From assembly GCA_910587775.1 (NCBI GenBank), contig CAJUNF010000001.1, forward strand, positions 1 through 64,000: a stretch of DNA of 64,000 bases, in the 5' to 3' direction. The notes below the pieces were generated by a model. That model ran no database searches. It was not told the origin of the DNA and saw only the letters and a program-made list of their open reading frames with translations. Shown piece by piece: positions 43,270 through 50,849 of the stretch. Origin of the DNA: an uncultured Bacilli bacterium. GTDB taxonomy: Bacteria > Bacillota_I > Bacilli_A > RF39 > UBA660. The position numbers and the translations under genes were made by a program. Each line of letters begins with the position of its first letter. The first letter of the stretch is position 1.

Positions 43270-43299
43270 AAAAAAGATCAAGGCCATATGATCTTTTTT
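43270..43299. terminator. Bidirectional terminator between agrD and agrC
   Basis: AAAAAAGATCA (43270-43280) and TGATCTTTTTT (43289-43299) form an 11-bp stem with T-runs on both strands. It separates the convergent agrBD and agrAC units. Confidence 0.9.
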
Positions 43300-44557
43300 A
43301 TTTTTTCTCAATACTAATTTCACTACGAAATAAATTATTAATTATTGTATTTTTTATTTTTATTTTCTTTCTTCCCATTATAGAGAATAGTCCTATACCA
43401 TGGCCAGAATTTTTACTAGTATAGTGTAATTTTCCTAATTCATCTAGATCTAAAATATTTGAAAATGTATTCATAACTTTAATTATATATTTTTCTTCTG
43501 TTTCAGATAAAGTAATAGCAATAATTTTATCTTTACTTTGAATAGAAGCTTCTAAGGCATTATCTAATATTACACCTAAAGATTCACATAATAAATTGTA
43601 ACTTCTTGCTGTTAGCATATCTACTACATTGGATTCAATGGTATTTTCAATATTTAAGTTTAATGACTCACAATTATGGTTGTATATCTTTTCATAAACT
43701 AACCCATTAATACCAAGAGGCATCTTTTGCATTCCTTGTACACCTTGGAAACTTTTATTATATTCTTTAATTAAATCATCAATTAATTCACATGATTTTT
43801 TATTTGAAACACTTTTTATTCCAATTAATTGATTAACAATATTATGTCGCATTATTTTATAATCGTTTACAATATTTAAATAAAACTCGTTATTTTTAAT
43901 CAGGTATTGATTCATTTCTTTTAATGTATAAATATTATATTCATTTACTACATAGAATATAAATAAAATTAATACAACGATTAAAATCAAAAATATCATA
44001 AAATTATAAGATACTTTATCTAAATTTAAACTACACATAGTTCCACAAAAAATGATAATTCCTAGTAAAAGAACTGTTTTAGTATAAAATTGATTATTAG
44101 TTAAAATTTCATACAATTTTTGAAACATTTTTATAATCTTTTTTTGTGACATTAATAGATATAGGAATGTTTGATAACTCAGTGTAGATATAGCTTTAAA
44201 ATAATTTATTGGGATAGTATTTGCTAAATGTTCTATTTTAATTAGTCCCATAATAATCATAATGGTAAAATCAAATGCTATTGCTACACACCAAATAAAT
44301 AACGTTTTATAAATTGCTTCGCCATATTTGACTTTAAAAAGATGTTTAAATAAAATAATAAAATATACAATAGATAAGATTACAGTTAATGGTTGAGTCA
44401 ATATTTTCTCACTATAAATTAATATTCCTGCTATTAAAGTATAGAAAATTAACATACTCAATTTCCATTCAACTTTTTTGGAAACTAATTTCCCAAAAAT
44501 AATTGTGTATACGATTTGAGTAATGAAGCTTGAGAATAAATATAAGAGATCTGCCAT
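43298..44557 (-). CDS. agrC: AgrC-like sensor histidine kinase
   Basis: The N-terminal ~205 residues form six or seven transmembrane helices, the receptor part for the autoinducing peptide. The cytoplasmic kinase has the phospho-acceptor H238 in IMRHNIVN and an N-box VILDNALEAS, with GHGIGLFS as the G-box. This is the GHKL type 10 (AgrC) layout. 419 aa. It overlaps agrA by one base and is transcribed after it, so the order is agrA-agrC, reverse of the staphylococcal order. Confidence 0.9.
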   Translation of the reverse strand: MADLLYLFSSFITQIVYTIIFGKLVSKKVEWKLSMLIFYTLIAGILIYSEKILTQPLTVILSIVYFIILFKHLFKVKYGEAIYKTLFIWCVAIAFDFTIMIIMGLIKIEHLANTIPINYFKAISTLSYQTFLYLLMSQKKIIKMFQKLYEILTNNQFYTKTVLLLGIIIFCGTMCSLNLDKVSYNFMIFLILIVVLILFIFYVVNEYNIYTLKEMNQYLIKNNEFYLNIVNDYKIMRHNIVNQLIGIKSVSNKKSCELIDDLIKEYNKSFQGVQGMQKMPLGINGLVYEKIYNHNCESLNLNIENTIESNVVDMLTARSYNLLCESLGVILDNALEASIQSKDKIIAITLSETEEKYIIKVMNTFSNILDLDELGKLHYTSKNSGHGIGLFSIMGRKKIKIKNTIINNLFRSEISIEKK

Positions 44558-45273
44558 TACTTCTCAACCTCCTTTTTATATTTCTTAGAAAGATATTCTA
44601 CTTTTTCTCCATTGTCTAATATAAAATAATTTTTAGGCCAATTCCATTCATGAACTCTTTGTCTATTTGTTATACAACTTCTATGTGTTTGAATAAACCT
44701 TTCATCTAGTAATGTCATAACATCATTTAAATTCATATTTAACTTAAAAATATTGCTATCAGTATGAATCAGTACTTTTCTCTCTTCTTTATCTCTTGAT
44801 ATATAAGTTATAGCACGATAATAGATTTGTAAATCAATATTACGATTAGAAACGCAAAACATTTTATTATCAAAGTTCTTTTTAAAAATCAGTTCAATAT
44901 CTTTTTCTAATCTTCTTTCCATATTGTAAAATTTTTCTATAAAATTAAATACTTGATAAACACTGCGATAGACTGTTTCAAACATCTTATCATGAGAAGT
45001 AATAAATATTATTTCACTTTCCCAATCTTTTTCACGAATCATTTTTGCTATTTCTATCCCACTAGTTTTGGTTTCTAATTCTATATCCATAATATACACT
45101 TTTCTACAAGAATTGTCATCAATTATTTTCTTTAAATCTTTTGAGTACTTTGTAAAATATTTCACATTTATGGTGTTATTTTTACTAATTACGACTCTTC
45201 TTAAAACATCTTTTATTGTTTCTTGTGTCTTTGGATCATCTTCTACCACAACAAAACTTATCAAACTCCTCAT
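44557..45273 (-). CDS. agrA: AgrA-like LytTR response regulator
   Basis: The receiver domain (~1-125) has acidic residues EDD, phospho-acceptor Asp in YIMDIEL, and T/S and K positions further on. The LytTR DNA-binding domain follows, with FIQTHRSCITNRQRV typical of AgrA. The protein is about 239 aa. The start is set at ATG 45273 because a TATAAT lies at 45299-45304, so the longer frame to 45339 starts before the transcript. A TTG at 45264 (MISFVVVEDD) has AAAGGA at better spacing and may be the real start. Confidence 0.88.
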   Translation of the reverse strand: MRSLISFVVVEDDPKTQETIKDVLRRVVISKNNTINVKYFTKYSKDLKKIIDDNSCRKVYIMDIELETKTSGIEIAKMIREKDWESEIIFITSHDKMFETVYRSVYQVFNFIEKFYNMERRLEKDIELIFKKNFDNKMFCVSNRNIDLQIYYRAITYISRDKEERKVLIHTDSNIFKLNMNLNDVMTLLDERFIQTHRSCITNRQRVHEWNWPKNYFILDNGEKVEYLSKKYKKEVEK

Positions 45274-45298
45274 CCTTTCTTTTTGTTTACTAATTGCA

Positions 45299-45304
45299 AT
45301 TATA
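45299..45304 (-). promoter_or_regulatory. agrAC promoter -10
   Basis: The minus strand reads TATAAT (45304-45299), with no -35 match 17 bases upstream. Transcription would start near 45292, just after the terminator of the preceding gene. Confidence 0.5.
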
Positions 45305-45325
45305 TCATAAAAATTAAGATAATCC

Positions 45326-45356
45326 ATAAAAAAACACAATTTATTAGAAATTGTGT
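45326..45356 (-). terminator. Terminator after the 203-aa unknown gene
   Basis: ACACAATTT (45334-45342) and AAATTGTGT (45348-45356) pair around a 5-base loop, with T7 following on the minus strand. Confidence 0.85.
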
Positions 45357-45955
45357 CGAAGAAACATTTTTATTAAGTATTGATCATAGTCTTCGTAATA
45401 CAAGACTCTTTTTTTTACCATTATTTCAATTTTTTGTGATATATATGGGATAGTTTTTATAGATCCAATACATATTATCTTTTTTATTTTAGGATATTTT
45501 TCTATTATTCTTTGAATATTTTCTTCAATAGAATATTCATTTTCTTTCTGCCATAAAATTGTTTTCTTATTTTTTTCATTTAAGAAAGTAATGTAAGCAT
45601 AATTATCAAATATATTCACCCATATTGTATTTTTCTTACCCTGATATAAATTCACTTCTTTGAAAAATCTAACTTCACTTACCAAAAAATCTTCTAATGT
45701 AATTTGTATAATCTCTTTATCAATTTCTTCAAATGTTGGAGGAGTTAAAAAATATATTATATTTCGATAAAATTTTTTTAATATTTTTTCTTTTTTAAAA
45801 AATTTGTTTAACTCATTTTGAAATTTTGGTCGATGAATAACTTTTCCAAATTTTATTATTTTCGAATCTATTTTCCAAGAAAAATATTTAGCTTCTTTTT
45901 TTTGATAACAAATGATTTCTTTATCAGTTAGATACATAATGAGTTCGTTTTTCAC
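45344..45955 (-). CDS. Protein of unknown function, 203 aa, next to spoIIQ
   Basis: I do not recognise it. No signal or membrane segment is visible. It has alternating beta and helix, with IIYFLTPPTFEEIDK (~67-81) and TIWVNIFDNYAYITFLNEKNK (~110-130) vaguely like the second half of an actin-fold ATPase such as MreB, but without clear phosphate loops. In B. subtilis an MreB-like gene (mbl) lies near spoIIQ/spoIIID, which makes the idea worth a structural test only. It has its own terminator. Confidence 0.55.
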   Translation of the reverse strand: MKNELIMYLTDKEIICYQKKEAKYFSWKIDSKIIKFGKVIHRPKFQNELNKFFKKEKILKKFYRNIIYFLTPPTFEEIDKEIIQITLEDFLVSEVRFFKEVNLYQGKKNTIWVNIFDNYAYITFLNEKNKKTILWQKENEYSIEENIQRIIEKYPKIKKIICIGSIKTIPYISQKIEIMVKKRVLYYEDYDQYLIKMFLRHNF

Positions 45956-45978
45956 TCTTGCACCTATAGAAAATTTAA

Positions 45979-46629
45979 TTATTTATTTAAATCTTCTAAA
46001 TTCATTTCAAAGAAATCGATTGGATTTACTAAGGTACCATTGATATAAACTTCAAATAGTAAGCAATTTTGTTTTTCATTCTCTAAAGAATTTGATCCAC
46101 TTAAACCAATAATATCATTTGTTTTTACATTCATTCCTTTGGTTACTTTAACTTCACTTAAACTATAATAGATTACTGTTACGTTCGTATTATATTCTAT
46201 TGTTACAACAGAACCTAGTATTTCATCATCTTTAATCTCTTTTACTACACCATCAACACTTGCTAGTACTTCAAATTGTTCATCACTACTATATAAAACT
46301 CCTGTATTTTGCATGTATGTATTTTGATAGTATATTAAAGATTTTTGTTGAAGTTCTTCTGTATCCTCTTGTTTATAGAATGATTTACTAATAGTTACGC
46401 CATCCTTCGTAAATGGAATAATAGGTTTTTCTGGGGTAGGACTAATAACTGTTATGTCACTATTTTCTTTATTATCTACATTAACTGTAACAGAATGATT
46501 GTTATCATCTACCTGTGGTGCTTTAAAATTTAAACTATTATTTAAAAAATATACTGTTAGAAATACACAAAAAACTACTAATCCATAAATACTTGGTAAT
46601 ACAAACTTTTTTAACTTTCTTCTTTTCAT
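45979..46629 (-). CDS. spoIIQ: Stage II sporulation protein Q (degenerate M23 domain)
   Basis: SpoIIQ lies in the forespore membrane and binds SpoIIIAH across the intermembrane space during engulfment. This 216-aa protein has one transmembrane helix (~9-29), a linker and an M23-like domain with SLSEVKVTKGMNVKTNDIIGLSG and LLFEVYINGTLVNPIDF. Both histidines of HLHFE are replaced (CLLFEV), and no HxxxD is found, so it cannot bind zinc; it is a structural form. A candidate sigma-F promoter lies upstream, and AAAGGTGAG before the ATG. Confidence 0.88.
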   Translation of the reverse strand: MKRRKLKKFVLPSIYGLVVFCVFLTVYFLNNSLNFKAPQVDDNNHSVTVNVDNKENSDITVISPTPEKPIIPFTKDGVTISKSFYKQEDTEELQQKSLIYYQNTYMQNTGVLYSSDEQFEVLASVDGVVKEIKDDEILGSVVTIEYNTNVTVIYYSLSEVKVTKGMNVKTNDIIGLSGSNSLENEKQNCLLFEVYINGTLVNPIDFFEMNLEDLNK

Positions 46630-46650
46630 GATCTCACCTTTCCTATTCCT

Positions 46651-46678
46651 AGTTTGACCATGAATACCAATTTTATAC
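46651..46678 (-). promoter_or_regulatory. Candidate sigma-F/G-type promoter of spoIIQ
   Basis: The minus strand reads GTATA (46678-46674), 14 bases, then GGTCAAACT (46659-46651), which fits the GGnnAnAnT -10 of sigma-F. The spacer is slightly short. spoIIQ is sigma-F-dependent in B. subtilis. Confidence 0.5.
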
Positions 46679-46680
46679 AG

Positions 46681-47622
46681 TTATATTTTTGAAAATTCTA
46701 TATTTTGATAATAATGTGTTAAAATTTCATGATATGTTTTTCCTTCTTTGGCCATACCATTTGCTCCATATTGACTCATTCCTACTCCATGACCATTTCC
46801 TCTTGTAGTTATTTTTACGTTTTCCATTAATTCAATGTCAAAATCAGTAGAACGTAAGGATAACTTTTTTCTTACTTCTGTTCCTTTTAATAATTTATCA
46901 TTTATTTTTATTGTATTTATACGACCTGAGCTGGTACGATTTATATCACTTATAGAAATTTCTTCACAAGAAATGTTTAGTAATTCACAAAACTCTTCTT
47001 TTGAAAATTCTTTTGTTACTTGATAGTTATTTAAAGTTTCATTATCCCAACTAGAATCAACAGAACTTAAATATGGTAAAGATTCCTGAAAGACTAATTC
47101 ACAATTTTCTGTTTGACCATTACTCATAGAAAAATAAAATGATTCAATTACTTTTCCTTCATAAGTCATGACTAATCCTCTAGTATCATTTACGGCATTT
47201 TTAACTTTTTCATAATTTTCTTGATAAGCATTTTCCCATTTTTTTTGCATTTGTTCTATAGTATTATATGCTTGATCGGCAACTCCTATTATGACATCAT
47301 AATCTAAGTTTTGATGTTCCATTTTATAACTTGCAAATGTTCTTGCTGCAATTGCTTGAGCTTTTAGCGCTTCTATTTCGAAAGAAGCAGGCATTTCTGC
47401 TGCTACAACTCCCAAGATATAATCTTCTAGTGGCATGTTAGTGATTTTAGTGGTAGATGGGTCATACACACGAATTGTAGAATCTATATATTCTTCTTTT
47501 GGCTTTTCTTGATCATTTTTTGGAAGATCAAAAGAAAAGTTAGTTTTATTTTTTAAACTAACTTCTATCATTAAAATTATGCTTAATACTATTATCACTA
47601 CAATAAGAATTTTATTTTTCAT
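46681..47622 (-). CDS. spoIID: Stage II sporulation protein D, peptidoglycan lytic transglycosylase
   Basis: SpoIID cleaves glycan strands for engulfment with SpoIIM and SpoIIP. The 313-aa protein has an N-terminal membrane anchor (~4-21) and the SpoIID core: MPLEDYILGVVAAEMPASFEIEALKAQAIAARTF in sequence, with the catalytic Glu in AAEMP, and near the end GHGVGMSQYGANGMA. In B. subtilis spoIIQ and spoIID lie in the same region. GGAGC precedes the ATG. Confidence 0.95.
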   Translation of the reverse strand: MKNKILIVVIIVLSIILMIEVSLKNKTNFSFDLPKNDQEKPKEEYIDSTIRVYDPSTTKITNMPLEDYILGVVAAEMPASFEIEALKAQAIAARTFASYKMEHQNLDYDVIIGVADQAYNTIEQMQKKWENAYQENYEKVKNAVNDTRGLVMTYEGKVIESFYFSMSNGQTENCELVFQESLPYLSSVDSSWDNETLNNYQVTKEFSKEEFCELLNISCEEISISDINRTSSGRINTIKINDKLLKGTEVRKKLSLRSTDFDIELMENVKITTRGNGHGVGMSQYGANGMAKEGKTYHEILTHYYQNIEFSKI

Positions 47623-47631
47623 ATGAGCTCC

Positions 47632-47847
47632 TTAAATAATACGGCATGTATTTAAAAAATCTAATGTAAAATTGGTAAGAAGATATCCCATAACAATACT
47701 TAGTATTATTACCAAGATTCTAGCTTCCCAAATTTTATTTTTTTTCATCCATTTATCAAAATTTACTCCTGTTAAAGAATATGCACAAAGCATTACAAAA
47801 AAGACATATAAATAAACTTTAATATTCACGTTCATCCATACTTTCAT
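47632..47847 (-). CDS. DUF1146 small membrane protein (YwzB-like)
   Basis: The 71-aa protein has two hydrophobic helices (~10-28 and ~44-62) and the DUF1146 pattern in the loop (FDKWMKKNKIWEARILVIILS). The gene is commonly found near spoIID in Firmicutes; function unknown. The start is uncertain: ATG 47847, ATG 47835 or GTG 47829 are possible, and none has a clear ribosome site. It overlaps the rpiB end and is probably translated by coupling. Confidence 0.7.
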   Translation of the reverse strand: MKVWMNVNIKVYLYVFFVMLCAYSLTGVNFDKWMKKNKIWEARILVIILSIVMGYLLTNFTLDFLNTCRII

Positions 47848-48271
47848 AAAAAGCTATTTTATTAATTCTTTTTAGGTGACGTTCTTCTGAGGCAGGTTTA
47901 GTGCTTATAAACATGTCTACAATTTCTTTAGCTGCTTCATCACTTAATCCTCCTAAAGCGATTACATTAGCTCCATTATGATTTTTAGCTTTAAATGCAT
48001 CATCGTTATTGATTACTCTAGCACAACGTATTCCTTTTACTTTATTTGCTGCAATACTAATTCCTATTCCATTACCACAAATTAATATTCCTAAGGCTCC
48101 TTCTTCTTTTAATACTTTTTCACAAACATCAAAAGCAAAATCTGGATAATCATCTAAACTATGATTTGGTAATGAGGAAACTTCTACTTCTAATCCTTCT
48201 TTTATTAAATAATCTTCTAATACGTTTCTTAACTCTACACCTTGATGATCTGCTCCAATTATAATTTTCAT
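47819..48271 (-). CDS. rpiB: Ribose-5-phosphate isomerase B
   Basis: Interconverts ribose-5-phosphate and ribulose-5-phosphate in the pentose phosphate pathway. The 150-aa protein begins MKIIIGADHQGVEL, has the catalytic Cys in LICGNGIGISIAANK, and NHNGANVIALGG towards the end, as in the RpiB/LacA-LacB family. It overlaps the ATP-grasp gene upstream by 4 bases. Confidence 0.93.
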   Translation of the reverse strand: MKIIIGADHQGVELRNVLEDYLIKEGLEVEVSSLPNHSLDDYPDFAFDVCEKVLKEEGALGILICGNGIGISIAANKVKGIRCARVINNDDAFKAKNHNGANVIALGGLSDEAAKEIVDMFISTKPASEERHLKRINKIAFYESMDEREY

Positions 48272-49272
48272 TCTTCAAATTTCCTTTCTTCTGCTTCTTT
48301 AAATATTGGCAATAATCCTGTGTTATTTTTTCGATGTGGTGGTAAACCATAAATATCATGTCCAGGAAATTCATTTGCTTCTATGAAAAAGCATTTTTCT
48401 TTCCCAACGCAAACATCCCATCCAACATAACCAACTTGAGGAATTTCAAGTGAAGCATTTTCACATAATTCGATTATTTCTTCAAACCTTGGTATTTCTA
48501 ATCCTACAATTGTTTTTTTTGTTAATGGATGAGATTCATAAAGGTTTCCTGATTTATCAATCGCTGGATATATGATTTTTCCACTTTTTAACTCAACAGG
48601 CACAACCATTCCACCATGATTAAAATTATCTACAGTATTATGATTATTTCCTATTCTTAAGTAACATGCTACTACACTTCCTAATAAAGTTACTACTCGT
48701 AATGTGTTAATACTATCCGGATGAAGATCACTTATTTTTTTACACTGGATTGCAACCTCTTCAATTAAAGTTTGGTTATTCTCCATTAGTTCTTCATATA
48801 AATCTTTTAATTTTCGATTTGAAACGTCTATTTTTTCAATATCTTTACCACATTGTGCTCCAACTGGTTTTACAATAATATTGTTATGTTTTAAACAAAA
48901 GTTGGCAAATTCGTTTTTATTTTTTCCATTTAAATAAAGCCATTCTCGATTTAAATATTTATCAAATTGTTTATTAAATTCTACTTTATTATGAAATACA
49001 TGAATAAATTTTGGATCATTATATTTCACCATAAAAGAATTATTTATTCCTCTTGTAATTATAGTTTTTCTTTCAAAATTGTTCATATTATACATTTCAA
49101 ATAATGCATAGTCCATATATCCAGCTTGATACTTAAATCCACAATTTATCATATCAATAAAGATAATAAACCGACTTTTTTTTGTTTTTTGATGAACTTC
49201 ATTAATTACTCGAAAAAAAGAGCTAAAGTCCATATTAATAATACGTTTTATTATATATTTTATTTTTGCCAT
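48268..49272 (-). CDS. Sugar-transfer-associated ATP-grasp domain protein
   Basis: The C-terminal two thirds form an ATP-grasp ligase: IIVKPVGAQCGKDI, then SINTLRVVTLLG, and the Mg-binding EANEFPGHD near the end, the pattern of the sugar-transfer-associated ATP-grasp family found in polysaccharide loci. The substrate is unknown; adding an amino acid or related group to a cell-surface sugar is the usual guess. The ATG 49272 has GGAG 6 bases upstream; the TTG at 49284 is part of that site. Confidence 0.75.
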   Translation of the reverse strand: MAKIKYIIKRIINMDFSSFFRVINEVHQKTKKSRFIIFIDMINCGFKYQAGYMDYALFEMYNMNNFERKTIITRGINNSFMVKYNDPKFIHVFHNKVEFNKQFDKYLNREWLYLNGKNKNEFANFCLKHNNIIVKPVGAQCGKDIEKIDVSNRKLKDLYEELMENNQTLIEEVAIQCKKISDLHPDSINTLRVVTLLGSVVACYLRIGNNHNTVDNFNHGGMVVPVELKSGKIIYPAIDKSGNLYESHPLTKKTIVGLEIPRFEEIIELCENASLEIPQVGYVGWDVCVGKEKCFFIEANEFPGHDIYGLPPHRKNNTGLLPIFKEAEERKFEE

Positions 49273-49288
49273 ATAAATCTCCAATAAT

Positions 49289-49317
49289 ATTATATCACGA
49301 TCTTAGCTTTCTTGAAA
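49289..49317 (-). promoter_or_regulatory. Promoter of the ATP-grasp/rpiB/spoIID run
   Basis: On the minus strand, -10 TATAAT (49294-49289), a 17-base spacer and a weak -35 TTTCAA (49317-49312). Confidence 0.45.
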
Positions 49318-49331
49318 TATAGTGTTTATCA

Positions 49332-49357
49332 AATAAAAAAAGCTTATGCAGCTTTTT
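49332..49357 (-). terminator. Terminator after rpmE
   Basis: AAAAAGCT and AGCTTTTT (49337-49344, 49350-49357) pair around 5 bases, with T7 on the minus strand, overlapping the stop codon. Confidence 0.8.
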
Positions 49358-49556
49358 GGTTTAAATTATATTTACGGTTAAACTTTTCAATATTACCAGT
49401 TCTCTTGGCATTTCCTTGTTTTCCTGTATAGAATGGATGACATTCGCTACAAATTTCTACATCAATCTTTTCTTTTGTAGACATAGTTTTAAAAGATGCT
49501 CCACAAGCACATTTTACTTCGATTTCTTTCATTTCAGGATGAATGTTTGCTCTCAT
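49344..49556 (-). CDS. rpmE: 50S ribosomal protein L31, zinc-binding type
   Basis: The 70-aa protein begins MRANIHPEMKEIEVKCACG and keeps the four Cys (CAC and CSEC pairs) that bind zinc, followed by the HPFYTGKQ motif. The ATG 49556 has AAGGAG upstream; longer frames do not. The 5' UTR holds a perfect 12-base palindrome. Confidence 0.96.
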   Translation of the reverse strand: MRANIHPEMKEIEVKCACGASFKTMSTKEKIDVEICSECHPFYTGKQGNAKRTGNIEKFNRKYNLNQKAA

Positions 49557-49577
49557 AATCAATCTCCTTTCGCCATA

Positions 49578-49589
49578 CCTAAATTTAGG
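49578..49589. promoter_or_regulatory. Palindrome in the rpmE 5' UTR (candidate L31 leader)
   Basis: CCTAAATTTAGG lies between promoter and ribosome site, 21 bases before the ATG. Firmicutes L31 leaders carry a small hairpin in this position that binds L31. It could also be a DNA operator. Confidence 0.45.
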
Positions 49590-49612
49590 CATAGTAATTT
49601 CATTTCTAATGT

Positions 49613-49640
49613 ATTATATCATAGATTCTCTTGGTTGCAA
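49613..49640 (-). promoter_or_regulatory. rpmE promoter
   Basis: On the minus strand, -35 TTGCAA (49640-49635), 16-base spacer, -10 TATAAT (49618-49613) with TG one base upstream. Confidence 0.65.
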
Positions 49641-49736
49641 GTGAAAAAACTACTATTTTAATTATATGTTGCATTAATTTTTTAAATACATTAAAAATGT
49701 TTTTTAAGCAAATTTATTTATTGTAAAGTTTTTTAC

Positions 49737-50246
49737 TTATTTTATATGTAATATATGCTTTATTTTTCCAGCAAAAAAAACTAAACTATCACTCTTTTTC
49801 ATAGCGATTTGTTTACCAACTGCCTTTCCCCCAACTGTTAATGCTGAAATTAATGAAGTTACTAATACTGTGATCCATATCGCATTTGCATTTAATTTTA
49901 ACGTAATATAAGCTGTTAACACTGCTCCCAGAGATCCACTTACAATTCCACAAATATCTCCTATTACATCATTACAAACACTTGAAACAACATTTCCATT
50001 TCTTAATAAAGAAATAGATTCTTTTGCACCAGGTATTTTTTTGGCAGACATGGCATGAAATGTCGCTTCTTTACTTGTTAGTGCTGCAACTCCTATCATA
50101 TCGAATAGAATTCCTATTAAAATAACTATAATCATAATCATTAATAGTATAAAAACATTCATATCACTACAAAAGCTAGTTAAAGCACTAAAAATTGCTG
50201 CTAAGAAAAAAGATAAGAAAAAAACCTTTAATGGCCAAAATTTCAT
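49737..50246 (-). CDS. Small integral membrane protein, unknown role
   Basis: The 169-aa protein has about four hydrophobic helices. A conserved-looking loop (GVAALTSKEATFHAMSAKKIPGAKESISLLRN, residues ~52-83, split across two motifs) and DVIGDICGIVSGSLGA resemble a group of clostridial proteins sometimes labelled CorB-like; it lacks the CBS domains of real CorB. I would not assign transport. It lies upstream of the large RNA's terminator end, on the same strand. Confidence 0.6.
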   Translation of the reverse strand: MKFWPLKVFFLSFFLAAIFSALTSFCSDMNVFILLMIMIIVILIGILFDMIGVAALTSKEATFHAMSAKKIPGAKESISLLRNGNVVSSVCNDVIGDICGIVSGSLGAVLTAYITLKLNANAIWITVLVTSLISALTVGGKAVGKQIAMKKSDSLVFFAGKIKHILHIK

Positions 50247-50274
50247 AATACACTCCTTTTAACATTTTACCATG

Positions 50275-50297
50275 AAAAAAGATTCTTTTTAAGAACC
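50275..50297 (-). terminator. Terminator of the large non-coding RNA
   Basis: On the minus strand GGTTCTT pairs with AAGAATC (one G-U pair; 50297-50291 with 50287-50281), followed by T6. Confidence 0.8.
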
Positions 50298-50798
50298 TTT
50301 TTAAGCTACAATGGTTTTTGTTGTGGTAAATTATAAATTAATTTTACGGCTTAGGTCGAGTTGAATTTCTCTACTTTCTACCTTTGGTTACCCGAGGGCG
50401 ATTTCTCTTTCAAGAAAGCAACTAAGTGTTACCATCTTAATTACTCGATTACCACTGAGTCCGCACTTTAATCCTTATAATTATAACATTCTAGAGGTTT
50501 TCCCTGACACTCACTATCCAATAATTATTCGCTTTTGCAAATACGATTTTGATAACCATCTAATTTTAGATTCATTCGTTATCTCCCACGCATTCACTCA
50601 CGACATGCACTTTTTTTATTTCTTGCGGGATTTCAGGAGGTTCATTATATGCCATTATAACTTTCCTAAAATCTTAAATTATATAACCGCCCCAACTTGG
50701 GCAGAAGAAGCGAATTATATAAAGTGCTTTCATGCAATTAGTAGATTTTTAGCCCTACCTTCATATTGTGTGTGTGACTAGAATAATGCACCACATGG
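50275..50798 (-). ncRNA. Large structured non-coding RNA, about 520 nt, family not identified
   Basis: This fills most of the 603-base gap before the GDSL-like gene. It runs from a perfect promoter to a hairpin terminator and has no frame of 60 codons on either strand. Many stems are visible: a 5'/3' closing helix UGUGGU/ACCACA (50795-50790 with 50327-50322); a hairpin at 50687-50704 (CUGCCC with GGGCGG); GAUAAC/GUUAUC with an inner stem (50551-50583); UAUUUGC-AAAA-GCGAAUA (50526-50543); and GGUAAUCGAG facing CUCGGGUAACC (50444-50453, 50386-50396). It lacks RNase P (GAGGAAAGUCC), tmRNA and SRP signatures. Size and ornateness recall OLE, ROOL and GOLLD RNAs. Confidence 0.8.
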
Positions 50799-50804
50799 TT
50801 AAGG

Positions 50805-50833
50805 ATTATACACTATTTTTGCGTATTTGTCAA
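50805..50833 (-). promoter_or_regulatory. Perfect consensus sigma-A promoter of the large RNA
   Basis: On the minus strand, -35 TTGACA (50833-50828), exactly 17 bases, then -10 TATAAT (50810-50805). It is the only perfect pair I saw in the window and implies strong expression. Confidence 0.9.
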
Positions 50834-50849
50834 ATTTGCCAGTTTTTTT

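Noticed and set aside
50275..50798. RNase P RNA, tmRNA or SRP RNA identity for the large RNA
   Set aside because: GAGGAAAGUCC, the GGGGACGU...CCACCA tmRNA ends and the SRP Alu/S-domain signatures are not found.
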